Made by a program: the position numbers and the translations under genes | DNA from: an uncultured Alistipes sp. | Lineage (GTDB): Bacteria > Bacteroidota > Bacteroidia > Bacteroidales > Rikenellaceae | Assembly: GCA_910587675.1 (NCBI GenBank) | Contig: CAJUMU010000004.1 | Location: forward strand, 62,001-126,000 | DNA: 64,000 nt | Reading direction: 5' to 3' | Notes under the pieces: generated by a model | The model's input: the letters and a program-made list of their open reading frames with translations, nothing else | What the model was told of the DNA's origin: nothing | Databases searched by the model: none | Part shown: piece after piece, positions 1-7,669 of the stretch | How the letters are laid out: every line of letters begins with the position of its first letter | Position numbering within the stretch: the first letter of the stretch is position 1

Positions 1-48
1 GCGTCCGTCCTTGACGTCGAGGCACGGAATTATTCGTTTAGCGACCAT
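1..48 (-). CDS. hisF: Imidazole glycerol phosphate synthase subunit HisF (5' end only)
   Basis: Only the first 16 codons are inside the window; they read MVAKRIIPCLDVKDGR, the N-terminal strand of the HisF (beta/alpha)8 barrel with the catalytic Asp of the CLDVKDGR motif. HisF is the cyclase half of the HisH-HisF complex that makes imidazole glycerol phosphate and AICAR. The ATG (46-48) lies inside the last codons of hisA, overlapping by 19 bp, so it is the next gene of the same operon and is probably translationally coupled. The gene continues beyond base 1. Confidence 0.93.
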   Translation of the reverse strand, partial: MVAKRIIPCLDVKDGR

Positions 49-761
49 CTCTCAATATCTTTCAACGTTATGCGATTCTCATACACGGCCTTGCCGACAA
101 TCACCTTGCGCAGCCCGAGTTCATCGAGCCGCACGATATCCGACATGGAGCCTATGCCGCCCGACACGGTGAAGTCCACCCCGTCGTAACGCCGCTGCAA
201 AACGGTGTAGAGGTCGAACGACGGACCTTGCAACATGCCGTCCTTCGATATGTCGGTGCAAACCACCTGCTTCACGCCGTGCGGCAGAAACTCCCCCACC
301 ATGTCGTCGACGCCGAGGTTCAGATCCTCACGCCAGCCGTTCACCGAGACGCGGCCGTCGCGCACGTCGACGCCGAGTATCATCCTCTCGCCGCCGAAAC
401 GCAGCAGCCACTCGATGAACAACTCGGGTTCGCGGGCCGCGACGCTGCCCACGATGGCGCAATCGGCCCCGTAATCGAAAAGTGCGCGAAGCGCGTCCTC
501 GCTCTTTATGCCGCCGCCCCACTCTATCTCGACCGAGGCCCCCACGGCCATGCGCTCCAGCGTCTTGAGATTCTTGGGCGAAGACGATTTGGCACCGTCG
601 AGGTCGACCACGTGGATGCGCCGCACGCCGCAGTCGGCATAGCGTTTGGCCATATCCTCGGGCGAGGCGTCGTATACGCGACGGCGGTCGTAATCGCCCT
701 GCGACAACCGCACGCAACGGCCGTCGATAATATCTATCGCGGGAATTATCTGTGTTCTCAT
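30..761 (-). CDS. hisA: 1-(5-phosphoribosyl)-5-[(5-phosphoribosylamino)methylideneamino]imidazole-4-carboxamide isomerase
   Basis: 243 aa, the usual HisA length. It catalyses the Amadori isomerisation of ProFAR to PRFAR, step four of histidine synthesis. The two half-barrels are visible: strand 1 carries the catalytic Asp (IPAIDIIDGR, D10), the second half repeats it as LGVDVRDGR (D132), and the VCTDISKDG motif (D170) provides the other acid. Phosphate-binding GGGI (82-85) and SGGIGS near the C-terminus are intact. The ATG overlaps the hisH stop as ATGA, and the 3' end overlaps hisF by 19 bp, so it is inside a tightly coupled operon. Confidence 0.96.
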   Translation of the reverse strand: MRTQIIPAIDIIDGRCVRLSQGDYDRRRVYDASPEDMAKRYADCGVRRIHVVDLDGAKSSSPKNLKTLERMAVGASVEIEWGGGIKSEDALRALFDYGADCAIVGSVAAREPELFIEWLLRFGGERMILGVDVRDGRVSVNGWREDLNLGVDDMVGEFLPHGVKQVVCTDISKDGMLQGPSFDLYTVLQRRYDGVDFTVSGGIGSMSDIVRLDELGLRKVIVGKAVYENRITLKDIERWSLNE

Positions 762-1342
762 AATTTCAAAAAGTTATCGATTATCCTCTCGCCGGCGTCG
801 CCGCTCTTCTCGGGGTGGAACTGCGCGCCGTAAAAATTCTCGTACTTGAGCGCCGCGCTGAACATCACGCCGTGGCGCGCGGTGGCGATGGTGTCGGGAC
901 ACAGTTCGGGATAATAGGAGTGGACGAAATAGACGTACTCGCCGCCCTCGATGCCCTTGAAGAGTTTCGATTCGAGATTGCCGATACGGTTCCACCCCAT
1001 GTGCGGCACCTTGGCGTCGGGGGCTGCCTCGAAGCGTCGAACACGCGCGTCGAACAGCCCGAGACAGTCGGTGTCGCCCTCCTCGCTGCGGCGGCACATG
1101 ACCTGCATCCCGACGCATATGCCGAGCACGGGACGGCGCAGCGAGCGGATGACCTCGGGAAGCGACGCCGCCCGTAAATTGGCCATAGCCTCGGCGGCGT
1201 TGCCCACACCCGGAAGCAACACGCGGTCGGCCGAACGTATGACGTCGGGATCGGCCGTTACGACGAACTCGGCACCCAACCGCCGCAAAGCATTCTCCAC
1301 CGATCGGAGATTGCCCGTCTTATAATCTATTACAGCTATCAT
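758..1342 (-). CDS. hisH: Imidazole glycerol phosphate synthase glutaminase subunit HisH
   Basis: 194 aa class I glutamine amidotransferase that feeds ammonia to HisF. The triad is complete: nucleophile Cys76 in GICVGMQ, and His176 with Glu178 in FHPEKSG. The N-terminus (IDYKTGNLRSV) and the oxyanion-strand region (LLPGVGN) are typical. The start ATG overlaps the stop of a 21-codon mini-ORF as ATGA, and its own stop overlaps the hisA ATG in the same way, so it sits in a chain of 4-bp coupled junctions. Confidence 0.95.
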   Translation of the reverse strand: MIAVIDYKTGNLRSVENALRRLGAEFVVTADPDVIRSADRVLLPGVGNAAEAMANLRAASLPEVIRSLRRPVLGICVGMQVMCRRSEEGDTDCLGLFDARVRRFEAAPDAKVPHMGWNRIGNLESKLFKGIEGGEYVYFVHSYYPELCPDTIATARHGVMFSAALKYENFYGAQFHPEKSGDAGERIIDNFLKL

Positions 1343-1404
1343 CGTTCTATCTTCATTATTAAATACGGTTCGGCCGCAGCCTGCGACTGCAATGCCAAAT
1401 TCAT
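1339..1404 (-). CDS. 21-codon ORF bridging hisB and hisH (possible coupling relay)
   Basis: An ATG overlaps the hisB stop as ATGA (1401-1404). The frame runs 21 codons, starting MNLALQSQAAAEPY, and its TGA overlaps the hisH ATG as ATGA (1339-1342). Without it, hisB and hisH would be separated by 58 bp in an operon whose other junctions all overlap or nearly touch. I recognise no domain. The simplest reading is that it lets terminating ribosomes pass from hisB to hisH; a functional micropeptide is possible but unsupported. The frame is also open upstream, antisense of nothing but inside hisB in another frame, so the start is inferred from the overlap only. Confidence 0.45.
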   Translation of the reverse strand: MNLALQSQAAAEPYLIMKIER

Positions 1405-2528
1405 AATACCCCCTTGCTCGACGGCAGGTCGCAGGCGAAAACGTCGCGCCGCACCGCCATCTTCAACGCGCGGGCGAAGGCTTTGAACACCCCTTCGATC
1501 AGGTGGTGGTTGTTCTCGCCGCGCGCCTCGATATGGAGGTTGCAGCGCATCGCCACGCACAGCGACTTGAAGAAGTGGCGGAACATCTCGGTCGGCACGT
1601 CGCCCACATACTCGCGCGTAAAGGGCACGTCCCAAACGAAATCGGCCCGCCCGCCGAAATCGAGCAGCACCATGGCGCGGCACTCGTCCATCGGCAGCAC
1701 GAATCCGTAACGGTCGATGCCGCGTTTCGAGCCGAGAGCCTTGTGAATCGACTCTCCGAGAGCTATGGCCGTATCCTCGACGGTGTGGTGCTCGTCCACC
1801 TGCAAATCGCCTCGGCACTCCGCCACGAGCGACATGCCCGAGTGGTGCGCGATCTGGTCGAGCATGTGATCGAAAAACTTCAGACCCGTATCGATATGCG
1901 AACCGCCCGCACCGTCGAGATCGACCACGATGCGGATGTCGGTCTCGGCCGTTTTGCGGACCGTCTCCGCGCGACGTTCGGTCTGCCGCAGGAACTCCGC
2001 CACGTCGCTCCAGTTCACGGTCATGAGCACGCAGCTCGCGGCATAATGTTTCCCCGCCAGCATCTTGCTGCCGTGCTCGGGACTCTGCAACAAAACGGCT
2101 TTCGCGCCGAGGTTGAACGCCAGCTCCACATCGGTGGCGCGGTCACCTATAACATAGCTCCCCGCAAGATCGTAATCGCCGCCGAGATACTTTCCGAACA
2201 TCCCCGTCCGCGGCTTGCGCGTGGGGGCGTCGTCCTCGGGCATCGAGCGGTCGATGAGCTGATCGGCGAAACGCACGCCCTCGCCCTCCAACGTGCGCAG
2301 CATCTTGGCGTGCGCGGGCCAAAAGGTCTCCTCGGGAAACGACGACGTACCCAATCCGTCCTGATTGGACGCCAAAACCAACTCGTAATCGAGCTCCGCG
2401 ATCGATCGCAACGCCGATATGGCGCCCGCGACGAACTCTAATTTTTCGAGCGAATCGACCTGATAATCCTCAGGCGGCTCGACGATGATCGTTCCGTCGC
2501 GATCAACGAACAATACTCTCTTTTTCAT
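1401..2528 (-). CDS. hisB: Bifunctional histidinol-phosphatase / imidazoleglycerol-phosphate dehydratase
   Basis: 375 aa from the ATG at 2528 (an earlier in-frame TTG at 2537 is less likely). Residues 1-165 are a HAD-family phosphatase with the DxD motif VDRDGT (D9, D11) and GDRATD. Residues about 180-375 are the IGPD domain, with the Mn-binding histidine clusters FFDHMLDQIAHHSG and DEHHTVED. The fused layout resembles enterobacterial HisB. The Cys/His zinc loop of the E. coli phosphatase domain is missing here (the matching stretch is RSMPEDDAPTRKP). It catalyses steps six and eight of the pathway. It overlaps hisC by 26 bp and ends in ATGA overlap with the following mini-ORF. Confidence 0.95.
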   Translation of the reverse strand: MKKRVLFVDRDGTIIVEPPEDYQVDSLEKLEFVAGAISALRSIAELDYELVLASNQDGLGTSSFPEETFWPAHAKMLRTLEGEGVRFADQLIDRSMPEDDAPTRKPRTGMFGKYLGGDYDLAGSYVIGDRATDVELAFNLGAKAVLLQSPEHGSKMLAGKHYAASCVLMTVNWSDVAEFLRQTERRAETVRKTAETDIRIVVDLDGAGGSHIDTGLKFFDHMLDQIAHHSGMSLVAECRGDLQVDEHHTVEDTAIALGESIHKALGSKRGIDRYGFVLPMDECRAMVLLDFGGRADFVWDVPFTREYVGDVPTEMFRHFFKSLCVAMRCNLHIEARGENNHHLIEGVFKAFARALKMAVRRDVFACDLPSSKGVL

Positions 2529-3555
2529 AGCGTTCAAGCGTTTTCAGCAATTTCATGTTCTCCTCCTCGAGTCCTATCGTTATACGCAGGCAGCCTTCGC
2601 ACCCTTCGATTCGGCTGCGGTTGCGCACGATGATCCCCTCGCCTATCAAACGGTCGTAAACGGCGTCGGCATCGTCGACGCGCACCAGCAGGAAATTGGC
2701 GTCGCTCGGATAGACGCGCTCGACGAATCGGAATCGCGACAGAACCGCCGCCACCGCGTCGCGCTGCTCACGCAGCGCCGCCACCTTTTCGTCGATGGGG
2801 TCGTCGAGCAGCCTTTCCGCCATGCGCATGGCCGCCACGTCGATATTGTAGGGATACTTCACCATAGACATTAGTTCCACCACGCGTCTGTCGGCCAAAG
2901 CCAGTCCCACGCGCAACCCCGCCATCGCCCACGCCTTCGAGAGCGTTTGCAACACCACTAAATTGGGGCGGGCGAATATCTCGCGGCACAGCCCTTCCTC
3001 CTCCGAGAAGTCGATATAGGCCTCGTCGACCACGACGATACCTCCGAACCCGTCGGCGAGCCGAAGCATGTCGGCCCGCGGGAACGAGTTGCCCGTGGGA
3101 TTGTTCGGCGAGCAGAGAAACAGCAGTTTGGTGCGGGCATCGGCGCGGCGCAGCAGCTCGTCGACGGGGAGCGCGAAATCCTCGCCGAGCCGCACCTCGC
3201 GCATCTCGATGTCGTTTATCGCCGCCGCGACCCTGTACATCCCGTAACTCGGGGCTATGGCCAGCGCATTGTCCTCGCGCGGCTCGCAGAATACGCGGAA
3301 CAGCAGATCGATGGCCTCGTCGCTGCCGTTGCCGACGAAGATATTCTCCGCGGGAACCCCCTTCACCGCCGACAAACGCTCTTTCAGGCGACGCTGGTGC
3401 GGATCGGGATAGCGGTTGCAACCGTTGTCGTACGGACTTTCGTTGGCGTCGAGAAACACCCCCAACTCGCCGCCGTACTCGTCGCGTGCCGTGGAATAAG
3501 GCGTAAGATCGGCTATGCAGCCGCGAACGAGCGAATCTATCATGTTATTTTTCAT
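2503..3555 (-). CDS. hisC: Histidinol-phosphate aminotransferase
   Basis: 350 aa fold-type I PLP aminotransferase that converts imidazole acetol phosphate to histidinol phosphate. The PLP lysine is K207 in TLSKAWAMAGLRVG. The cofactor contacts CSPNNPTGN (149-156) and VDEAYIDF (177-183) and the N-terminal DANESPY are typical of HisC. The first ATG (3553-3555) overlaps hisD by 11 bp; a second ATG four codons later (3541-3543) would leave a 1-bp gap instead, and either could be used. Confidence 0.95.
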   Translation of the reverse strand: MKNNMIDSLVRGCIADLTPYSTARDEYGGELGVFLDANESPYDNGCNRYPDPHQRRLKERLSAVKGVPAENIFVGNGSDEAIDLLFRVFCEPREDNALAIAPSYGMYRVAAAINDIEMREVRLGEDFALPVDELLRRADARTKLLFLCSPNNPTGNSFPRADMLRLADGFGGIVVVDEAYIDFSEEEGLCREIFARPNLVVLQTLSKAWAMAGLRVGLALADRRVVELMSMVKYPYNIDVAAMRMAERLLDDPIDEKVAALREQRDAVAAVLSRFRFVERVYPSDANFLLVRVDDADAVYDRLIGEGIIVRNRSRIEGCEGCLRITIGLEEENMKLLKTLERYEKESIVR

Positions 3556-4840
3556 ACTCCTGCTGTTTCGACATTCTTATCCTGACGGCTTCGGCGTGCG
3601 CCTGCAACCCCTCGGCCTCAGCCATAGCCACGATGGCGGGAGCCAGCGACGCCAGCCCCTCGCGGGTAATCTCCTGAAGGGTCATCTTGCGCATGAAGCT
3701 GTCGATGTTCACGCCGCTGCACGAACGCGCCCAGCCCGAGGTGGGCAGGGTGTGGTTCGTTCCCGAGGCGTAATCGCCCGCGCTCTCGGGCGAGTAGTCG
3801 CCAACGAATACGCTGCCCGCTGCGGTGATCGCATCGGCCGCGCCCCACGCGTCGCGAAGCGATATTATAAGGTGCTCGGCGGCATATCCGTTGGCGAAGT
3901 CGATCATGTCGGCGCGACTCGGCAGCACCACGATGCGGCTGTTGGCAAGCGACTCGCCGACGAACTCACCACGCGCGAGGCGGGCTGCCTGACGCTCGAC
4001 CTCGGCCGAAACCGCCGCGGCCAGCTCCTCGCTGTCGCACACCGCGACGGCCTGACTGTCACGCCCGTGCTCGGCCTGCGACAGCAGATCGGCCGCGATG
4101 AACTCCGCGCGCGCCGAAGCGTCGGCCAGAACCATCACCTCCGACGGTCCCGCGGGCATGTCGATCGAGACGCATCGGCCGCTCACGATCTGCTTGGCGA
4201 TGGTGACGTAACGGTTACCCGGGCCGAAGATCTTGTCGGTCTTGGGGATGCTCTCCGTACCGTAAGCCATAGCCGCTACGGCCTGCGCGCCGCCCGTCTT
4301 GAACACCCGCATCACGCCGCAGCGGCGAGCCGCATAGAGCACCTCGGCGGCCACGCGACTCTCGCGGTCGCAGGGGGTACACATCGTGATCTCGGCGCAA
4401 CCCGCGATAGAGGCGGGCAAAGCGAGCATGAGCACCGTCGAAAAGAGCGGAGCCGTACCGCCCGGGACATATATTCCCACGCTGCGCAGCGGCACGGGAC
4501 GCTGCACGCACACCACGCCGCGCATGGTCTCCACGCGCACCTCGCGCGGCATCTGGGCGCGGTGGAACGCCGAGATGTTATTCACCGCGACCTCCACGGC
4601 CGCCTTCACCCCGTCGCCGACGCGCTTTTCGGCCTCGGCGAACTCCGCGTCCGACACAGCGAGCGACGACAGACGCACGCCGTCGATTCGCTCCGCCAGA
4701 TCGAACAACGCGGCATCGCCCTCGCGCTCCACGCGAGCGACGATCTCTTTCACGCGCTCGGTTATCGCTCCGTTGTCCTGCTCGGCGCGGCGGAACAGCG
4801 ACGGCCACTCGCCGCGGGGCGGATTCACATATACTTTCAT
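3545..4840 (-). CDS. hisD: Histidinol dehydrogenase
   Basis: 431 aa, the normal length for HisD, which oxidises L-histidinol to L-histidine in two NAD-dependent steps at a zinc site. Signature segments are intact: GIYVPGGTAPLFSTVLM, DMPAGPSEVMVLAD, LLSQAEHGRDSQ (zinc ligands Gln and His) and the AAEHL segment with the catalytic Glu-His pair. The ATG at 4840 is chosen because the triplet at 4849 is TTG. It begins 5 bp after the hisG stop and overlaps hisC at its 3' end. Confidence 0.96.
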   Translation of the reverse strand: MKVYVNPPRGEWPSLFRRAEQDNGAITERVKEIVARVEREGDAALFDLAERIDGVRLSSLAVSDAEFAEAEKRVGDGVKAAVEVAVNNISAFHRAQMPREVRVETMRGVVCVQRPVPLRSVGIYVPGGTAPLFSTVLMLALPASIAGCAEITMCTPCDRESRVAAEVLYAARRCGVMRVFKTGGAQAVAAMAYGTESIPKTDKIFGPGNRYVTIAKQIVSGRCVSIDMPAGPSEVMVLADASARAEFIAADLLSQAEHGRDSQAVAVCDSEELAAAVSAEVERQAARLARGEFVGESLANSRIVVLPSRADMIDFANGYAAEHLIISLRDAWGAADAITAAGSVFVGDYSPESAGDYASGTNHTLPTSGWARSCSGVNIDSFMRKMTLQEITREGLASLAPAIVAMAEAEGLQAHAEAVRIRMSKQQEYEK

Positions 4841-4845
4841 AACGA

Positions 4846-5697
4846 TCAAGGTATTATCTTATCCAACGTAAGCACCAGTATTCCCTCGGCGCCGATGGCT
4901 TTCAACTGCCGCACCTTGTCCCACAGATCGGAGGCTTCCACCACCGAATGCAACGAGCACCACCCCTCGGCCGCCAACGGCATGACGGTCGGGCTGCGCA
5001 TGGCGGGCAGGATCTTAACCGCCTCGTCGAGCGCGGAGGTGGGGATATTCATCAACAGATACTTTTTGCCTCGGCTGACACGCTCCGACTCGATGCGGAA
5101 CAGCAATTCGTCCAACAACGCACGGTCCTCGGCCGAGAGGTCGCGACACGCGATAAGCGCGGCCTCCGACTCGAATACGCGTTCCACCTCCTTCAGGCCG
5201 TTGGAAACCAGCGTACCGCCCGACGACACGATATCGAATATGGCGTCGGCAATGCCCGCCGCGGGAGCGATCTCCACCGAACCCGTAATCACCTCCAACT
5301 CGGCCTCGACTCCCCGTTCGGCCAGAAAGCGGCCGAGGATGGCGGGATACGACGTCGCGATGCGTTTTCCGCGGAAATACTCCACTCCCGTATACTCGTC
5401 GCCCTTGGGCACGGCGAGCGAGATGCGGCAGCCGCCGAAGCCCAGCTTCGTCACCACTTCGACGTCGAAACCGCGCTCGGCCACCTCGTTCAGGCCCACT
5501 ATTCCCAACTGCGCCGTTCCGTTGGCCACCACCTGCGGGATGTCGTCGTCGCGCAGATAGAGCACCTCGATGGGGAAATTCGACGCTTTGGACAAGAATT
5601 TGCGTTTGGCGTCGTCCACCTCGATACCTATTTCACGCAGCAGTGCAACGCTCTGTTCGTTGAGCCGGCCTTTGGTTTGAATAGCTATTCTTAACAT
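4846..5697 (-). CDS. hisG: ATP phosphoribosyltransferase, long form
   Basis: 283 aa HisG that condenses ATP and PRPP, the first and committed step of histidine synthesis. The N-terminal two-lobed catalytic part has TKGRLNEQS and LGIVGLNEV. The PRPP-binding segment is EIAPAAGIADAIFDIVSSG. The last ~75 residues (from about PTVMPLAAEGWCSL) form the ACT-like HisG_C domain, which gives histidine feedback inhibition in long-form enzymes, so no HisZ partner is expected. First structural gene of the operon; its upstream region holds the attenuator. Confidence 0.96.
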   Translation of the reverse strand: MLRIAIQTKGRLNEQSVALLREIGIEVDDAKRKFLSKASNFPIEVLYLRDDDIPQVVANGTAQLGIVGLNEVAERGFDVEVVTKLGFGGCRISLAVPKGDEYTGVEYFRGKRIATSYPAILGRFLAERGVEAELEVITGSVEIAPAAGIADAIFDIVSSGGTLVSNGLKEVERVFESEAALIACRDLSAEDRALLDELLFRIESERVSRGKKYLLMNIPTSALDEAVKILPAMRSPTVMPLAAEGWCSLHSVVEASDLWDKVRQLKAIGAEGILVLTLDKIIP

Positions 5698-5743
5698 GGT
5701 ACAATATAATTTATGTTTTCACACTCGTCGCGGGCCGTTAACG

Positions 5744-5772
5744 AAAAAAGGCTTACCGCGTTCGGTAAGCCT
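5744..5772 (-). terminator. Attenuator terminator of the his operon
   Basis: Perfect 10-bp stem (5749-5758 with 5763-5772, loop CGTT) followed on the minus strand by six T residues (5744-5749). It lies between the His-rich leader peptide stop (5804) and hisG (5697). The upstream arm can instead pair with 5801-5809 (nine pairs, two of them G-U), giving a mutually exclusive antiterminator. Confidence 0.9.
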
Positions 5773-5800
5773 CATATAAAATTACATCGCTGCAATACAC

Positions 5801-5828
5801 GACCTACCGTATCTTTCGCAAGATATGG
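5801..5828 (-). promoter_or_regulatory. his leader pause hairpin and antiterminator arm
   Basis: On the minus strand 5807-5815 pairs with 5820-5828 (nine pairs, one wobble; loop 5816-5819), covering the end of the His codon run and the leader stop. The 3' part, 5801-5809, is complementary to the terminator's first arm at 5763-5771. This is the usual 1:2 / 2:3 / 3:4 arrangement: a ribosome stalled on uncharged tRNA-His frees segment 2 to pair with segment 3 and prevents termination. Confidence 0.8.
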
Positions 5829-5860
5829 TGATGATGGCGCATATTGTTCGAACGTATCAT
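5804..5860 (-). CDS. hisL: his operon leader peptide
   Basis: An 18-codon ORF reads MIRSNNMRHHHHILRKIR, with four consecutive His codons (5825-5836). It ends 31 bp before a strong intrinsic terminator that precedes hisG. A shorter start at the internal ATG (5840-5842) would give 12 codons and leave the His run intact. Four His codons in a row directly before a his-operon terminator is diagnostic of ribosome-mediated attenuation. The frame is open further upstream, but the promoter -7 element at 5911-5918 makes the short ORF the sensible choice. Confidence 0.88.
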   Translation of the reverse strand: MIRSNNMRHHHHILRKIR

Positions 5861-5910
5861 TTCGTCTCTTTCATTAACGGGCGGAAACGTTTTCGCCCCG
5901 TTGCTTGCCG

Positions 5911-5918
5911 CAAATATA
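5911..5918 (-). promoter_or_regulatory. Putative -7 element of the his operon promoter
   Basis: The minus strand reads TATATTTG, an exact match to the Bacteroidetes -7 consensus TAnnTTTG. It would start transcription about 45 nt before the leader peptide ATG. No convincing TTTG lies at the -33 position. Confidence 0.6.
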
Positions 5919-6022
5919 ACGACTAATACGCAACATCCGACTCGCGGAATGCAAAAAAGATGAATAAAAACCGATTTATCCGCATAATAATGCAAACACA
6001 ATACATATTACGGTAAAAATAC

Positions 6023-6030
6023 TATATTTG
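6023..6030 (+). promoter_or_regulatory. Putative -7 element for the TapB-like gene
   Basis: TATATTTG matches TAnnTTTG and lies 63 bp before the ATG at 6094. It is divergent to the his promoter; I see no clear -33 TTTG. Confidence 0.55.
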
Positions 6031-6093
6031 CATAAGGAAATGCAAAACCGATCCGAGCGGCGGAATATTATGACACTGTAAAATATAAAACGT

Positions 6094-6774
6094 ATGAAAA
6101 AATCTATCTTGACTCTCGCATTGGTTCTCGCGGCGCTCGTATCGTCGGCGCAGGGGAGCTGGTTCTTTCCCGACGAGGGAAAGGTAAACCGTTACAGCAC
6201 CACGGCGACGGCCCTCACCGAGAAAACGACGCTCTACACTTCAGTGTACGTGAAAAGCGCGGACAACGGCGCCTATACCGTTCAATCGACGGTTTTCCAA
6301 AACGAGAACGACACCAATCCGATGCAATCCGTCTCGGCCGTGTACAAAACCGTTCAGGGCGGTTACGAGCTCGACATGCGCGAAACGCTCAAGTCATCGT
6401 TCGCCGCATTGGGCGACCTGAAGGTGGAGGAGTATTCGGGCGACGCGGTCTATCCTAAGAATCCGAGCGTGGGTCAGAGTTACGACAACATAACGATGAC
6501 GCTCGGCGCGAACATACAGGGCAACGCCTTCAACATAAGCGTGGAGGTGAAGGACCGCAAGATAACGGCCAAGGAGACCATAGAGGTGCCCGCGGGCAAA
6601 TTCGACTGCCTGAAATTCGAGGAGACCACAATCGCGAAAGTCATGGGACAGGAGATCAAGACGCAGACCACGACGTGGATAGCGAAGGGCATAGGAACGG
6701 TGAAGCAAGAGACCGATTCGATGAACGGCATGGTGAAAGCCGTAATGGAACTCACCGCAGTGAAAAACAAGTAA
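6094..6774 (+). CDS. Exported TapB-like / DUF3108-like protein
   Basis: 226 aa with a clear signal peptide (MKKSILTLALVLAALVSSAQG). The rest is beta-rich: WFFPDEGKVNRY at the mature N-terminus, then VPAGKFDCLKFEE and a C-terminal WIAKGIGTVKQE motif. That last pair of motifs is characteristic of the TapB / DUF3108-like family of Bacteroidetes periplasmic or surface proteins, whose role is unknown. It is a monocistronic unit with its own -7 element and a strong terminator directly after the stop. The family assignment is from motif recall, not from a search. Confidence 0.8.
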   Translation: MKKSILTLALVLAALVSSAQGSWFFPDEGKVNRYSTTATALTEKTTLYTSVYVKSADNGAYTVQSTVFQNENDTNPMQSVSAVYKTVQGGYELDMRETLKSSFAALGDLKVEEYSGDAVYPKNPSVGQSYDNITMTLGANIQGNAFNISVEVKDRKITAKETIEVPAGKFDCLKFEETTIAKVMGQEIKTQTTTWIAKGIGTVKQETDSMNGMVKAVMELTAVKNK

Positions 6775-6779
6775 AAGCA

Positions 6780-6805
6780 AATCCCCTCCCGCAAAGGAGG
6801 GGATT
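6780..6805 (+). terminator. Intrinsic terminator after the TapB-like gene
   Basis: Ten-bp perfect stem (6780-6789 with 6796-6805, loop 6790-6795), 5 bp after the stop codon. The following T-rich stretch is weak (TGTTGTATATATTT). The A/T-rich flank on the other side may allow it to act in both directions. Confidence 0.7.
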
Positions 6806-6826
6806 GTTGTATATATTTAATTCAAT

Positions 6827-6925
6827 CGACATCGCGATGCGATGCGGGCAGTTCGCCGCCGCCCCCATGCGGCGGACTGCAACTCGCCGTCGTCTCGTGC
6901 ATTCCTGCCGCCGTCGGCGAACAGC
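6827..6925 (+). repeat. 98-bp two-hairpin repeat, copy A
   Basis: One of four copies (others at 15572-15669, 28512-28609, 60205-60301). It starts with a short palindrome (here CGACATCG...CGATG, degenerate in its second arm). A 12-bp GC hairpin follows (GCAGTTCGCCGC pairing with GCGGCGGACTGC), and the copy ends in GTCGGCGAACAGC. It lies between two convergent genes, 7 bp from the glycosyltransferase stop. Confidence 0.85.
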
Positions 6926-6931
6926 CTGATA

Positions 6932-7651
6932 TCACCCCTTGCGCCGAATCCTGCGCCACGGCAGTTTCATCACGCCGAAAAACGCCTCGCCGAATATGCC
7001 TCCGCTCATCTTCGAGGCCCCTTGCTGACGCTCTGTGAATATGATCGACACCTCGCTGACGCGCAAACCGAGCCGCCAAGCCGAGTATTTCATCTCGACC
7101 TGAAACCCGTAACCCTTCATCTTCACGGCATCGAGATCGATAGTCTCCAGCGCGCGGCGCGAATAGCATACGAATCCCGCCGTGGCGTCGCGCACGGGCA
7201 TGCGGGTTATCGTCCGCACGTACACCGACGCGAAATAGGACATCAAGAGGCGCGACATGGGCCAGTTGACCACGTTCACGCCGCTCACGTAACGCGATCC
7301 CACCACCACATCGCCGCCCTTCTCGGCCGCCTCGTAAAGTCGGATCAGGTCGTCGGGGTCGTGCGAGAAGTCGCAATCCATCTCGAAAACATAGTCGTAA
7401 CCACGCTCCAAAGCCCACTTGAATCCCGTCAGGTAAGCGGTCCCGAGCCCGAGTTTGCCGGCGCGTTCGATCATGAACAGCCGCTCGGGAAACTCCGCCC
7501 GCCGCCGCTCGACCACCGAGGCCGTGCCGTCGGGCGAGCCGTCGTCGATCACGAGCAGATCGAATCCGCCGTCGAGCGACATTACCTTGTCGATCATCGG
7601 CGAGATGTTGGCGATCTCGTTATAGGTAGGTATGATAACTAATTTCCGCAA
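6932..7651 (-). CDS. Polyprenol-phosphate mannosyl/glucosyltransferase (GT2, DPM1-like)
   Basis: 239 aa GT-A glycosyltransferase of the dolichol-phosphate-mannose-synthase type. Motifs: IIPTYNE at the N-terminus, VIDDGSPDGT (nucleotide-sugar binding), EMDCDFSHDP (catalytic/metal DxD), GSRYVSG, and ERQQGASKM near the end. It would move a sugar from a nucleotide donor to a lipid phosphate at the inner membrane; no transmembrane tail is present. The only in-frame start after the upstream stop is TTG at 7651, unusual for this genome. It begins 18 bp after panB and is probably cotranscribed with it. Confidence 0.88.
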   Translation of the reverse strand: MRKLVIIPTYNEIANISPMIDKVMSLDGGFDLLVIDDGSPDGTASVVERRRAEFPERLFMIERAGKLGLGTAYLTGFKWALERGYDYVFEMDCDFSHDPDDLIRLYEAAEKGGDVVVGSRYVSGVNVVNWPMSRLLMSYFASVYVRTITRMPVRDATAGFVCYSRRALETIDLDAVKMKGYGFQVEMKYSAWRLGLRVSEVSIIFTERQQGASKMSGGIFGEAFFGVMKLPWRRIRRKG

Positions 7652-7669
7652 AGCCGAATACTCTTTTTA

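Noticed and set aside
3515..5560. Long plus-strand frame opposite hisD and hisG
   Set aside because: Shadow of well-identified enzymes; composition and lack of motifs show it is not a gene.
5804..6001. 65-codon form of the his leader ORF
   Set aside because: Its start would lie upstream of the -7 element at 5911-5918; only the last 12-18 codons fit the attenuator.
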